From NCBI RefSeq assembly GCF_014842915.1, contig NZ_JACYXI010000003.1:248001-312000 (forward strand): a stretch of 64,000 nucleotides of DNA, in the 5' to 3' direction. This DNA is from Roseibium litorale (GTDB lineage Bacteria; Pseudomonadota; Alphaproteobacteria; Rhizobiales; Stappiaceae). Shown here piece by piece: positions 51,310 to 60,534 of this stretch. The notes under the pieces are model-generated. The model saw nothing but the letters and a program-made list of their open reading frames with translations. It ran no database searches and was not told where the DNA came from. Both the position numbers and the translations under genes were made by a program. Each line of letters opens with the position of its first letter. The first letter of the stretch is position 1.

Positions 51310-54138
51310 TCATTGGCCCAGGCGCTCCAGAAGCGCCGGAATGTGAACCTGATCGGCCTTGTAGTTGCCGGTCAGGGTGTACATGACGATGTTGACCCCG
51401 GCGCGGAAGGCATAGTCCCGCTGGACCGGATCATCCGGCACGGTGGGATATAGGAACGATCCGCTGTCGTCGACGGCCCATGCGGCCGCAAAGTCGTTAC
51501 CAGTGATCATGATTGGGGACACGCCATCCCCGGCGCGCACGGGCCGCTCGCCATTGGTCACGGCCTGCTCCAGGCTTTCGACCCATAGGGGGCTGGTGGC
51601 ATAGCGCCCAGGGAAGGTGTCGAGAAGATAAAAGGTCTTGGTCAGGACATGATCCGGCGGCACCGGCTCCAGCGGCGGAATATCAAGACCGTCGAGAATT
51701 TCCCGCAGCTTTAATGTTGCGGGAGTGCTGCCAAAGCCGGTGGTGGTCGAGGTCAAATGATCTCGGGTATCAAAGAGGATCGTGCCGCCGTTGCGCATGA
51801 AGGTGTCGATGCGGGAGATCGTCCGCGCATCCGGTTTTTCCGCATCCGGATCGATTGGCCAGTAGAGCAGGGAATAGAAGGCCAGCTCATCGCGGGAGAT
51901 ATCGACGCCAAGCGGCGATCCCGGCTCCAGAGCGGTTCTGTCCGCCAGGAACATGCTCAGACCGGAAAGGCCCGCAGCGCTCGCCTCATCGATTTCCGGC
52001 ACACCGGTGATGACATAGGCGAGACGGGTTTCCAGCGTTGCTTCAAGCGCGCGCACATCATCTGATGAGCTTTGCGCCCGGCTTTCACCCGGAAGAGCGG
52101 CCAGCCCGAGCGACAGACCAAGGGCCAAGGGCAGCAAGGCACGGGCGGTAACGGGCCGCAGACGCAGCCAGCTCATTCCGCCCATCAGCAGGATAACGAC
52201 GGCAGCGTCCAGCAGCAGCAGCAGGAAGGCCAGTGAGAACAGGATGGCTCTGAGATCCATGGTGTCGTTTGAAGGATAGGTTCTGACATCCGCCGCGCCG
52301 CCGAAGGCGCTGAGGTCCAGTGGCAGAAGCGCCGCATCTGGTGCCAGAAGATTGAGGGCCTGGAAGCCATCTTCGGAGCCATAAAGACCAGCCGGTGTCT
52401 TTCTGCTGGCCGAGGCGTGCTGGAAGTCGGCAACGGTTATCGGCGTCACATCTGCCGGGGGAGAAGTGAACCGGCCAAAACCGTCAAGCAGACGCAGGGG
52501 CGGCAGCACGCTCTGGTCTGCGCCTGAAGAGCTGTTGGCCGTTGCAGCGCCTGAGCTCGCAAGCGCAAGTGTGCGGCGCAGGAGGTCAATGAAGGTGCCG
52601 GAGAGCGGAAGATTGGACCAGCTTGTGTCGGCGGTGACATGGAAGAGCACCAGCATGCCCTTGCCGGTCTGGTGGGCGGTCACGAGCGGCGTACCATCCT
52701 CGAGTGTCGCCCAGGTGCGGTCCGGGAGATCAGAGGTGGGCTCGGCCAGAACCTGCCGGCTGACGGTCACTTCATCGGGCACTTCCAGCCCCGCGAAGGG
52801 GGACGTGTCGGCAAAGGCAGCGAGCTTTTGCGGCTGCTTCCAGGACAGGCTGCCGCCAAGTGTGCGGTCCCCGGCGCGCAAGGTGACGGGGATGAGGTCA
52901 TCTGTTCCGCCTGCGGTGCGCGGTCCGGCGAAACGGATAAGCATGCCGCCGTCTTCCACCCATTTTGAGAGCGTGGCGAGCGTGTCTTCGGGCAGCCGGC
53001 CCACATCTGCAAGTATCAGGACCGAAATGCCCTGGCCGATCAGCTCCGGCACCGCATCCGCAATATCCGTTTGCTCGGGAAGTCTGAGATCGGAGAAGGG
53101 GCTGAGCGCCCGCTGCAGATAATAGAGCGGGGAGAGTAGCGGTTGGGCGAGATCTCCCGCTTCGCCGGAGATAAGCCCGACCACACGGCGGCGCCAGCTG
53201 TCGTCCAGAAGCTGAACGGCCCCTGCGGCCTGGGTTCCGGCAATCTCAACGCGGGCAATGTCATTGCGCAGCTCGCTCGGCAGATCGAACTCGGCAACGG
53301 TTTCAGGGGCGTCAGCGTCAAACTGGACGGAGGTCTCTGCCAGTGGAACGCCTTTCAGATCAAGAGCCCGCAGGGTTGCAGCCGATCTTCCGTCTTCCGG
53401 GTGCCGCAGAACGGTAACGTTCAGCGCCTGTGCCGTGTTGTCGAGGGCCTTCAGTCCCATCGGAATGCCAAGGCCTTGATAAACAATGACCGGCGTGCCG
53501 CCTGCTATGCGGGCGAGATCCTGCTGGAAGGTGGTGCCGCTGTCGGGCTGGGTACGGTCGGATAGCCAGACGATGGCGCCAGGAGCAACGTTGCCGGCGC
53601 TCTTGCGCAGACCGGTTGTCAGCTCACCGCGATTGGCGGTCCAGGGGCGGGGTTCCAGTGCCCGCAGCCGTTCTTGTGCGGCAACCGCGCTGCCAGGCTC
53701 GAAGGACTGCGCCGGACCATCAGCGGTGGCGGTCAGCAGGACAGGGCGGCCGGACCGGGACGCGTCGGACAGTATACGGTCAGCTGCAGCGGAGCGTTCG
53801 GTCCAGCTGCTGGCGGCAGTCCAGCCATTGTCGAGCAGGATCCAAAGCGGCCCCTCGTTCATGGCGATGTCCTTGGCGGGACGCCAGACCGGACCGGCAA
53901 GGGCAATGATGAGAATGGCGGCGAGCAGCAGTCTGAGAAGCGTCAGCCACCAGGGACTGCGCTGCGGGGTTTCCTCACGCTCCTCGATGTCGAGCAGAAG
54001 CCGGGTCGGTGGAAACTGCACCTGTCTCGGGCGCGGGGGCGTCAGCCGCAGCAGCCACCAGATGACCGGCAGCAGCGCCAGAGCAGTCAGGATCCAGGGA
54101 GAGGAAAAGGCGATCGGCAGAAACCCCATGTCGGTCAA
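51310..54138 (-). CDS. DUF4159 protein with BatA-type N terminus
   Basis: This 942-residue membrane protein has a BatA-like N-terminal region (~1-80; two helices, FSSPWILTALALLPVIWWLL and LLRLLLAAILIIALAGPVW), a von Willebrand-like segment, a large beta-rich and GATase-like middle, two helices around residues ~625-675 and a C-terminal DUF4159 domain (~705-935; SLLYWPIDPDAEKPDARTIS, FDTRDHL, PLEPVPPDHVLTKTFYLL, and the end VNIVMYTLTGNYKADQVHIP). The function is unknown, but DUF4159 proteins accompany MoxR operons. The start is uncertain: TTG at 54138 overlaps the DUF58 stop with GGAGG close, while ATG 54129 is the alternative. Confidence 0.85.
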   Translation of the reverse strand: MTDMGFLPIAFSSPWILTALALLPVIWWLLRLTPPRPRQVQFPPTRLLLDIEEREETPQRSPWWLTLLRLLLAAILIIALAGPVWRPAKDIAMNEGPLWILLDNGWTAASSWTERSAAADRILSDASRSGRPVLLTATADGPAQSFEPGSAVAAQERLRALEPRPWTANRGELTTGLRKSAGNVAPGAIVWLSDRTQPDSGTTFQQDLARIAGGTPVIVYQGLGIPMGLKALDNTAQALNVTVLRHPEDGRSAATLRALDLKGVPLAETSVQFDADAPETVAEFDLPSELRNDIARVEIAGTQAAGAVQLLDDSWRRRVVGLISGEAGDLAQPLLSPLYYLQRALSPFSDLRLPEQTDIADAVPELIGQGISVLILADVGRLPEDTLATLSKWVEDGGMLIRFAGPRTAGGTDDLIPVTLRAGDRTLGGSLSWKQPQKLAAFADTSPFAGLEVPDEVTVSRQVLAEPTSDLPDRTWATLEDGTPLVTAHQTGKGMLVLFHVTADTSWSNLPLSGTFIDLLRRTLALASSGAATANSSSGADQSVLPPLRLLDGFGRFTSPPADVTPITVADFQHASASRKTPAGLYGSEDGFQALNLLAPDAALLPLDLSAFGGAADVRTYPSNDTMDLRAILFSLAFLLLLLDAAVVILLMGGMSWLRLRPVTARALLPLALGLSLGLAALPGESRAQSSSDDVRALEATLETRLAYVITGVPEIDEASAAGLSGLSMFLADRTALEPGSPLGVDISRDELAFYSLLYWPIDPDAEKPDARTISRIDTFMRNGGTILFDTRDHLTSTTTGFGSTPATLKLREILDGLDIPPLEPVPPDHVLTKTFYLLDTFPGRYATSPLWVESLEQAVTNGERPVRAGDGVSPIMITGNDFAAAWAVDDSGSFLYPTVPDDPVQRDYAFRAGVNIVMYTLTGNYKADQVHIPALLERLGQ

Positions 54139-55055
54139 AATCCTCCATGAGCGGGCGATCCGCCACCCGAAAGCGCCGCGTGCAAGGCGAGCAGAGGTTC
54201 GGCGGCAGACCGGTCCGTGTGATGCAGAATGAAAGTCCAGCCTGCCCTTCGGGCTGCATCCTTCAGCTCTGCCCGGTGCCGCTCAAGCCGCTCCTGATAG
54301 GCCTCCCGCCAGCTTTCAGCCCGTCCGGTGGTCAAACGCGTGCCCCGTTCCTGATCGTGAAACTCCACCCGGCCATCAAAGGGAAAGGTTTCCTCGATTG
54401 GGTCAAGAACCTGAACGATGTGGCCCCGCGCCCCAAGACCAGCAGCGTGGGACATCCAGGCCGTGATTTCGGTCACGGGATCGAGAAAGTCGGAGATGAG
54501 CACGATATCAGAGAAGCGCTTGATGCCTGCGGTCTCGGGAAGAGCCTCAGGGGCCGGAGCGTGCAACAGGATCTGGGCCAGTGTTTCTGCGGAATTGCGT
54601 CCAGAGAGAGACCGGCTGAGACCGGGCAGGCCGACCCGTTCGCCGGAGGTCGCGAGCATTTCCGCCAGAGCGAGCATCAGCACAACAGCCCGGTCGCGCT
54701 TGAGGACGGGCGAGAGCCGTGACTGGAAATTCATGGAGACGGACAGATCCGGCCAGAGCCAGACCGTATGGGCCTGTTCCCACTCACGCTCGCGCACATA
54801 AAGACTGTCGTCCTTGGCGGAACGGCGCCAGTCGATGCGTCTTGCGGGTTCGCCCATGTTGAAGGGGCGGAACTGCCAGAAGCTTTCACCCGGCCCGGAG
54901 CGCCTGCGCCCGTGCCAGCCCGCGATCATGGCGCTGGCAACCTGGCTTGCCTCGACGAAAAGGTCGGGCAGGGCGTCGGCGAGCGAACGGGCTTCCCCGA
55001 TGACCGAAGACCAGGAATCCTGATCCGTGATGCCGTCCTGCTGGCGTTCCGCCAT
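54135..55055 (-). CDS. DUF58 domain-containing protein
   Basis: This 306-residue DUF58 protein has the family sequence FRPFNMGEPARRIDWRRSAK (~67-86; typical R.Y..GD..R.IdW...A), VREREWEQAHTVWLWPDLSV (~91-110) and a von Willebrand-like fold with DVVLISDFLDP near ~196. There is no membrane helix. DUF58 proteins are encoded beside MoxR ATPases and are thought to act with them in complex assembly or maturation, but the client is unknown. Its stop overlaps the DUF4159 start; the MoxR gene lies 29 bases upstream. Confidence 0.9.
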   Translation of the reverse strand: MAERQQDGITDQDSWSSVIGEARSLADALPDLFVEASQVASAMIAGWHGRRRSGPGESFWQFRPFNMGEPARRIDWRRSAKDDSLYVREREWEQAHTVWLWPDLSVSMNFQSRLSPVLKRDRAVVLMLALAEMLATSGERVGLPGLSRSLSGRNSAETLAQILLHAPAPEALPETAGIKRFSDIVLISDFLDPVTEITAWMSHAAGLGARGHIVQVLDPIEETFPFDGRVEFHDQERGTRLTTGRAESWREAYQERLERHRAELKDAARRAGWTFILHHTDRSAAEPLLALHAALSGGGSPAHGGF

Positions 55056-55084
55056 GGCCGGAGCCCCCTTTCCGCGGGATTGTC

Positions 55085-56110
55085 TCAGCCCAGCTTGGCT
55101 TTCAGCTGGGAAATGACACTGCGCACATTGTGTCCGTCTGCCCGTGCCGCAAAGGTCAGCGCCATGCGGTGCTGCAGGATCGGCTCGGCAAGTGCCAGAA
55201 CGTCGTCCACCGAAGGAGCGAGGCGTCCGTCCACCAGCGCTCTGGCACGCACGGTCAGCATCAAGGCCTGACTGGCGCGTGGGCCGGGCCCCCAGGCAAT
55301 CAGCTTCTGCAGGTCGCTCGAGTTGCCGTCTTCTGCCGGACGGGCCGAGCGGACGAGGGTCAGGATCGCCTCGACAACGGATTCGCCAACGGGCATGCGG
55401 CGGACCAGCTGCTGGAAACCCGCCAGTTCGTTGCTGGTCATAGCAGGCTGAGCCTGTGTCTGTTCTGCGCCTGTGGTCGCCAGAAGGATCTGCCGTTCGG
55501 AGGCAAGATCCGGGTAATGCACGTCGACTTGCATCAGGAAGCGGTCGAGCTGGGCTTCAGGCAGCGGATAGGTGCCTTCCTGCTCCAACGGGTTCTGGGT
55601 GGCCAGCACGTGGAAGGGGCGGGGAAGGTCGTGGGACTGGCCTGCCACCGTGACGTGGTATTCCTGCATGGCCTGCAAAAGCGCGGACTGTGTGCGCGGG
55701 CTGGCACGGTTGATTTCGTCAGCCATCAGAAGCTGGGAGAACACCGGGCCCTTGATGAAGCGGAAGGCCCGGCTGCCGTCGGCTGCCTGCTCCATGACTT
55801 CGGACCCCAGAATGTCAGAGGGCATCAGGTCCGGAGTGAACTGAATGCGGCGGGCATCGAGACCAAGCACCGTGCCGAGGGTTTCAACCAGCTTGGTCTT
55901 GGCAAGGCCAGGCACGCCGACAAGCAGTCCGTGTCCGCCCGACAGGATAGTGACCAGGGTCTGCTCAACTACGTTTTCCTGACCGAAGATGATGCGTCCG
56001 ATTTCCGCCTTCGCGCCGGTGATCGTCGCCAGTGCTGCTTCCGCCGTCTCAGCAATCGAGTTCATGTCGGCGGTGCCGGGGGAGGCGGGGGGCTGGCTTA
56101 TGACGCTCAT
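55085..56110 (-). CDS. MoxR-family AAA+ ATPase
   Basis: This 341-residue MoxR ATPase has Walker A GHGLLVGVPGLAKTKLVETL (~63-82), Walker B QLLMADEINRASPRTQSALL (~121-140), sensor 1 VLATQNPLEQEGTYPLPEAQ (~163-182) and a C-terminal lid (~230-335). It is the chaperone-like ATPase that usually serves DUF58/VWA partners; it heads the four-gene operon. AGGAAGG stands 8 bases before ATG 56110. The open frame runs ~800 bases further upstream, but that part has no MoxR similarity and overlaps the divergent DUF1285 gene on the other strand, so it is not coding. Confidence 0.93.
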   Translation of the reverse strand: MSVISQPPASPGTADMNSIAETAEAALATITGAKAEIGRIIFGQENVVEQTLVTILSGGHGLLVGVPGLAKTKLVETLGTVLGLDARRIQFTPDLMPSDILGSEVMEQAADGSRAFRFIKGPVFSQLLMADEINRASPRTQSALLQAMQEYHVTVAGQSHDLPRPFHVLATQNPLEQEGTYPLPEAQLDRFLMQVDVHYPDLASERQILLATTGAEQTQAQPAMTSNELAGFQQLVRRMPVGESVVEAILTLVRSARPAEDGNSSDLQKLIAWGPGPRASQALMLTVRARALVDGRLAPSVDDVLALAEPILQHRMALTFAARADGHNVRSVISQLKAKLG

Positions 56111-56434
56111 CGTGTACCTTCCTGACTGGGCACCGTTCCAGATGAGGGAGGTCGGGAACGGCCCTTCTGATGGGGCAATCTTGTCATGCTGCAGGCCGTT
56201 TTGACCATCCTGCAGGCAGAAAAACTGCCGGTGAAGGAGGCTTTCGGGCATGCAAGTCTCGCGACTCGTGCAGTTTGACACCATATTGCTGGTTAGATAA
56301 GCGGCAAATTCAGGCGGGACAGTGACCCCTGATAAATGCAACAGGGGGAATGGGCCTTTGAAAATGCGGGCAAAATGGCAGCAAGGACAATCCATTCCTC
56401 CACGCCCGGCCGCCCTCTTGGAGGAGAAGCAGGG

Positions 56435-57028
56435 ATGACGGGTATCGCAAGCCGGGATCTGCCTGCTGGACTTGCCGCTCTGATCAGCCGCGCGGGTCTT
56501 TCCGGCAAGGGCAAGCCTCCGGTCGACAAGTGGAATCCGCCCTTTTGCGGTGATCTGGACATCCGTATCGCCCGCGACGGCAGCTGGCACTATATGGGCA
56601 GCCCGATCAGACGTGAGGCCCTGGTACGCCTGTTTGCGTCGGTGCTGCGCCAGGATGACGACGGCCGTCACTATCTCGTGACCCCTGTGGAAAAGGTGGG
56701 AATAACCGTCGAGGATGCCCCGTTTCTCGCGGTGGAGATGGATGTTCAGGCTGATGGCCCGGAACAGGTTCTGACACTTCGGACCAATGTCGGCGATGTG
56801 ATCGAGGCTGGTCCCGAACACCCTTTGCGGTTTGAGATCGATGCGGCAAATGGCGGGCTGAAGCCCTATGTACTGGTGAGAGGCAGGCTTGAAGCCCTGT
56901 TCGCAAGGCCTTTGCTCTACGAATTGGCCGAGCATATGTCCGATACGGATCCTGAGGGCGCTGGGCGTTGTGGCATCTGGAGCAAGGGGGCGTTCTTTCC
57001 GGTTCCAGATGCGGTGTCAGAGACCTGA
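56435..57028 (+). CDS. DUF1285 domain-containing protein
   Basis: This 197-residue DUF1285 protein has KPPVDKWNPPFCGDLDIRIA (~26-45; the DUF1285 start PP...W.P..cG.ldm.I..dG.W.y.GspI.R), SWHYMGSPIRREALVRLFAS and GRHYLVTPVEKVGITVEDAP, with WSKGAFFPV at the end. The function of the family is unknown. Its place next to a NUDIX gene and the CCA-adding enzyme gene is typical of alphaproteobacteria. The ATG at 56435 follows GGAGGAG. The region 56111-56434 between this and moxR holds no other gene. Confidence 0.92.
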   Translation: MTGIASRDLPAGLAALISRAGLSGKGKPPVDKWNPPFCGDLDIRIARDGSWHYMGSPIRREALVRLFASVLRQDDDGRHYLVTPVEKVGITVEDAPFLAVEMDVQADGPEQVLTLRTNVGDVIEAGPEHPLRFEIDAANGGLKPYVLVRGRLEALFARPLLYELAEHMSDTDPEGAGRCGIWSKGAFFPVPDAVSET

Positions 57029-57058
57029 CACGAGATCATGAAGTTCATAAGTTAGAAA

Positions 57059-57757
57059 ATGCGATCTAGGGAGGAAGTGGGTCAGGCAATGAGGGGCTTG
57101 GAAGACAGAGCGGCGGGAGAGGGGCAGCTGCTGGACGGCGGACATGCCAGCTATGACGGTTTCCGCGCCCAGTTGCTGCGTCAGGCCGGAAGCCGGATGG
57201 CGCGGGAAACAGGCGATCATGTGCTGAATCCGGATCTTGGACCTTATGCCCGCTGGACCGGTGTACCGCGGGATGCGGCCGTGCTGATCCCGGTTGTGAT
57301 CCATGAGGCTGAGCCGACCGTTATTCTGACCCTGCGCACGCCTCATCTCAGCTCCCACGCTGGCCAGATCGCCTTTCCCGGCGGCAAGATCGACCGCACT
57401 GACGGTGGCCCCTGGCAGGCGGCATTGCGGGAAGCCAACGAGGAGATCGGCCTTGATCCTCAAGCGGCCGAGAAAGTGGCTGAACTTGCCCCATATCTGA
57501 CCGGGTCCGGCTACAAGGTCACGCCGGTAGTGGCGGGTATCCGGCCTGGGTTTTCGCTGCAACCCAACCCTGGTGAGGTTGCTGATATTTTCGAGGTGCC
57601 GCTGTCCTTTCTGATGAACCCGGCCAACCACCTGAAGCAAAGCCGGGACTGGGAAGGAAAGCCCCGTTACTTCTATGCGATGCCTTATGGCGAAAGGTAC
57701 ATCTGGGGTGTAACCGCCGGCATCATTCGTTCTCTTTATGAAACGGTATATGGCTGA
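57059..57757 (+). CDS. CoA pyrophosphatase, NUDIX family (NudL-like)
   Basis: This 232-residue NUDIX enzyme has AVLIPVVIHEAEPTVILTLR (~75-94; family aVLvpl), TPHLSSHAGQIAFPGGKIDR (~96-115; family Rs..L..haGqiaFPGGk.d) and QAALREANEEIGLDPQAAEK (~120-139). The LLTxRxxxLxxHxGQxxFPGG pattern marks the CoA pyrophosphatase subfamily. It probably splits CoA into 3',5'-ADP and phosphopantetheine. Start uncertain: ATG 57059 or ATG 57089. The stop overlaps the next ATG by 1 base (TGATG). Confidence 0.9.
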   Translation: MRSREEVGQAMRGLEDRAAGEGQLLDGGHASYDGFRAQLLRQAGSRMARETGDHVLNPDLGPYARWTGVPRDAAVLIPVVIHEAEPTVILTLRTPHLSSHAGQIAFPGGKIDRTDGGPWQAALREANEEIGLDPQAAEKVAELAPYLTGSGYKVTPVVAGIRPGFSLQPNPGEVADIFEVPLSFLMNPANHLKQSRDWEGKPRYFYAMPYGERYIWGVTAGIIRSLYETVYG

Positions 57758-58017
57758 TGCTACGGGTCGTTCTATCTCACATTCTCCTCTTTTTGCTGCC
57801 CTTCATGGGCTATGCCCTGTGGCTCTGGATGCAAAAGAAGGAGCAGACCTCAGAAGAATGGCGCAAGGGGCCGCTGCGCTGGCTGGCGCTGGCCGGCGTC
57901 GCGCTGGTTCTCGGGAGCCTGGCCATTTTCGCCACTTACCGGGAGGCGCCTGATGGAGCGGAATACATTCCCTCTCATATGGAAAATGGCGTGTTCGTGC
58001 CGGGCCGGTATCAATAG
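57757..58017 (+). CDS. DUF6111 family membrane protein
   Basis: This 86-residue protein has two transmembrane helices (~4-24 LRVVLSHILLFLLPFMGYAL and ~44-62 LALAGVALVLGSLAIFATYR) and the conserved end YIPSHMENGVFVPGRYQ (family yvPa....G.ivPG...). This matches DUF6111, a small membrane protein of unknown function found next to CCA-adding enzyme genes in alphaproteobacteria. It overlaps the NUDIX gene and is directly followed by the CCA gene, so the four genes 56435-59253 form one operon. Confidence 0.85.
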   Translation: MLRVVLSHILLFLLPFMGYALWLWMQKKEQTSEEWRKGPLRWLALAGVALVLGSLAIFATYREAPDGAEYIPSHMENGVFVPGRYQ

Positions 58018-59253
58018 ATGAGCCGGTTTCTCGAGAATGCAGACTGGCTGCATCACCCTTCAGTGCAGGCCGTCTTTGCTGCCGTCGAGCAGGATGGCGA
58101 TGAGGCACGTGTGGTGGGAGGAGCCGTGCGCAACAGCCTCCTTGGTGAGCCCGCCGGAGATATCGACATTGCGACCACTGCCTTGCCTCAGACCGTTATG
58201 CAGCGGGCCAAGGCAGCAGGACTAAAGCCTGTGCCGACCGGCATTGACCACGGAACCGTCACCATTGTCAGCGGCGGACGGCCCTATGAGGTAACAACCC
58301 TCAGAGAGGATGTCGAAACCTTCGGCCGGCAGGCGAAGGTGCATTTCGGCCGGGACTGGACAAAAGACGCTCTGCGCCGCGACTTTACGCTCAACGCGCT
58401 TTATGCCGGACGGGACGGCCAGATCCATGATCCCTTAGACGGTCTCAAAGACTGCCTTGCCCGTAAGGTGCGCTTCATTGGGGACGCAGAGCAACGGATC
58501 CGGGAAGATTATCTGCGCATTCTCCGCTTCTTCCGCATTCATGCCAGCTATGGGCACGGAGATCTCGATCCGGCGGGCCTTGCGGCCTGCACGGCGCTGC
58601 GGCATGGCATAAAGCAGCTCTCCGGGGAACGGATTGGCGCGGAAATGAAGCGTCTGGTGCTTGCTCCCCTGGCCGCCGGCAGTCTCCTCACAATGCAAGG
58701 AGCAGGCATCCTGCCTATCATTCTGGGCGGTGTATCCCGGCCTGGCCGGTTCCGTGCCTTCCGCGCGCTAAAGGAGATCGCGCCAGAAGCTCAGGATCCG
58801 GCCCTGAATCTTGCCGCTCTTGCTGGATTTGTTGAGGAGGATGGCGAGCGCCTTGCACGGACGCTGCGGCTTTCCAACGCGGAACGGGACCGGATGGTCC
58901 ATGGGCTCGCCATGGAGCCGCGAGTCGTGATGGCCGGAGAGGAACTTCCTGCAAGACTGAGGGAGTTTATTTTCCTCTACGGAAAAGACGCACTGACGGC
59001 CGGGCTGCTTTTGCAGACGGCATCTGGAACGTATCCGGCCGGTAAACTGGCACAGATATTAGCGGAAATCCACGGCACTGAGGTGCCAGTGTTTCCGGTC
59101 TCTGGCTCTGATCTTATTGCAAGGGGAGTTCAACCAGGGCCGGAAATAGGTGTGTATTTAAAGAAAATGGAAACTATATGGATTGCTGACGGTTTAAAAA
59201 TGGACAGGGATCAATTGCTTGTTGCCGCATCGTATGTAGAGTCCGCCACATAA
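58018..59253 (+). CDS. CCA tRNA nucleotidyltransferase
   Basis: This 411-residue class II CCA-adding enzyme has RVVGGAVRNSLLGEPAGDID (~31-50; GG...R motif with catalytic D-x-D in DIDIAT), HGTVTIVSGGRPYEVTTLRE (~79-98), RRDFTLNALYAGRDGQIHDP (~120-139) and IREDYLRILRFFRIHASYGH (~162-181). The last two motifs are diagnostic of the poly(A)-polymerase/CCA family. The protein completes or repairs the 3' CCA of tRNAs. It starts immediately after the DUF6111 stop. It has no C-terminal HD phosphatase domain. Confidence 0.93.
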   Translation: MSRFLENADWLHHPSVQAVFAAVEQDGDEARVVGGAVRNSLLGEPAGDIDIATTALPQTVMQRAKAAGLKPVPTGIDHGTVTIVSGGRPYEVTTLREDVETFGRQAKVHFGRDWTKDALRRDFTLNALYAGRDGQIHDPLDGLKDCLARKVRFIGDAEQRIREDYLRILRFFRIHASYGHGDLDPAGLAACTALRHGIKQLSGERIGAEMKRLVLAPLAAGSLLTMQGAGILPIILGGVSRPGRFRAFRALKEIAPEAQDPALNLAALAGFVEEDGERLARTLRLSNAERDRMVHGLAMEPRVVMAGEELPARLREFIFLYGKDALTAGLLLQTASGTYPAGKLAQILAEIHGTEVPVFPVSGSDLIARGVQPGPEIGVYLKKMETIWIADGLKMDRDQLLVAASYVESAT

Positions 59254-59356
59254 TTCGTGACCGCTGCTTAAAAGGTACGTAGATGTCCGATAACGTGATT
59301 TGAAGGTTTTCTTTACACCTTCTTTCTACTGTTTCAGCACGCGGAGGTGGGACTTG

Positions 59357-60469
59357 ATGCAGAGTATTTTGTTCGTATCGGCAGACTTAGAAACGCGCGC
59401 CGACGCTCTGCGGGTTGCGGAGTGTCTTTTCCCTGGCAAGACGCTCTGCTTTTCCGATTTGAATGAAGCCTGCCTTGCTGATGTTGCCATGGTTGTCGCG
59501 GATATTGATGGGGCATCCGGCAAGGATCTCAATGCCTTCAAGGCAAAGTTTGACCGGCATCCTGGGATCCAGCGTTTGGGGCTGGCAGACTTCTCCAAGC
59601 GGAAAGACCAGGTTCAGGCCAAGGCTATCGGTGTTTCAGAAGTGGTTGACCGGAGGACGGGGACACGTCAGCTCGTTTCCATGATCCGGGACCAACTGGG
59701 AACATACGGGCAGCCCCTCCTGGCAGCTGACACGCCAGAGAACACGGCTCAGGCGGTCATGGCTGGATGTGCGGTGCTGGAGGATGCGTCGGTTGCAGCT
59801 GTTCTGAACAGCGTCCTACCGATCGGTGCTGCGGCCACGATGCACCGGAAGATCGGCGACGCACTTGAGACAGATGGCTTGGACGCCCTTCTGGAAGCGG
59901 TGCAAAGCCACCACAGCCATACATTTTGTCATTCGATGCTCGTGACAGTCTATGCCGTTGCTTTCGCCGAGGCGCTCGGACTGCCAGAGGAAGAAAGAGC
60001 TTTCATTGGTGCAGGCGCTCTAATCCACGATCTGGGCAAGGTGAGAATCCCGCTATCCATTTTGGACAAGCCAGGAAAGCTTGATGATCGCGAAATGGCG
60101 GTCATCAAGAAACATCCGGTCTTTGGACGGGAGCTGGTTGAGCAGAGGTCAGACGTTCCAAAGAAAATCGTCGATATGATGGTTTCTCACCACGAGTATC
60201 TGGATGGCAGTGGCTATCCTGCGGGGCTGACCGCTGATCAGATTGGTCTGGATGTCCGGATCATCACGATTTGCGATATCTATGCCGCATTGACGGAGCG
60301 CAGGTCCTACAAGGAAAGCTATAGCCCGCGCCAAGCCTTCGCAGTTCTGCTGGAAATGAAGGGCAAGATCGATCAGGCGCTGCTGAAACAGTTCCGCCCC
60401 GTTGTCTTTCCGGCAGATGTCAACGTGCCGCGCCGTGGGGCAAGCCTCCGCGTTGCCTCGGGAGGCTGA
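59357..60469 (+). CDS. HD-GYP domain protein (c-di-GMP phosphodiesterase-like)
   Basis: This is a 370-residue protein. The first ~120 residues look like a degenerate receiver domain (SILFVSADLETRADALRVAE), and residues ~190-345 form an HD-GYP domain with HCHSMLV-like HSHTFCHSMLVT, the HD motif GALIHDLGKVRIP, DKPGKLDDREMAVIKKHPVFG, HHEYLDGSGYPAGL (HHE..DGxGYP) and ITICDIYAALTERRSYKE. All metal-binding residues seem intact, so it may degrade cyclic di-GMP and influence motility. GGAGGT lies 8 bases before ATG 59357. It stands alone; a hairpin follows. Confidence 0.9.
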   Translation: MQSILFVSADLETRADALRVAECLFPGKTLCFSDLNEACLADVAMVVADIDGASGKDLNAFKAKFDRHPGIQRLGLADFSKRKDQVQAKAIGVSEVVDRRTGTRQLVSMIRDQLGTYGQPLLAADTPENTAQAVMAGCAVLEDASVAAVLNSVLPIGAAATMHRKIGDALETDGLDALLEAVQSHHSHTFCHSMLVTVYAVAFAEALGLPEEERAFIGAGALIHDLGKVRIPLSILDKPGKLDDREMAVIKKHPVFGRELVEQRSDVPKKIVDMMVSHHEYLDGSGYPAGLTADQIGLDVRIITICDIYAALTERRSYKESYSPRQAFAVLLEMKGKIDQALLKQFRPVVFPADVNVPRRGASLRVASGG

Positions 60470-60470
60470 T

Positions 60471-60491
60471 CCGGAACGGCTTGCGTTCCGG
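60471..60491. terminator. hairpin between HD-GYP gene and hemF
   Basis: CCGGAACG (60471-60478) pairs perfectly with CGTTCCGG (60484-60491) across a 5-base loop. It lies between two convergent genes. There is no clear T-run, so its strength is uncertain. Confidence 0.4.
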
Positions 60492-60534
60492 AAGCAAGCT
60501 TAATGGAAGACATGCCACAGGCTATCAAGCCGCC

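Noticed and set aside
55085..56935. 616-residue frame containing MoxR
   Set aside because: MoxR similarity and a good ribosome-binding site begin at 56110. The extra part overlaps the DUF1285 gene on the other strand.
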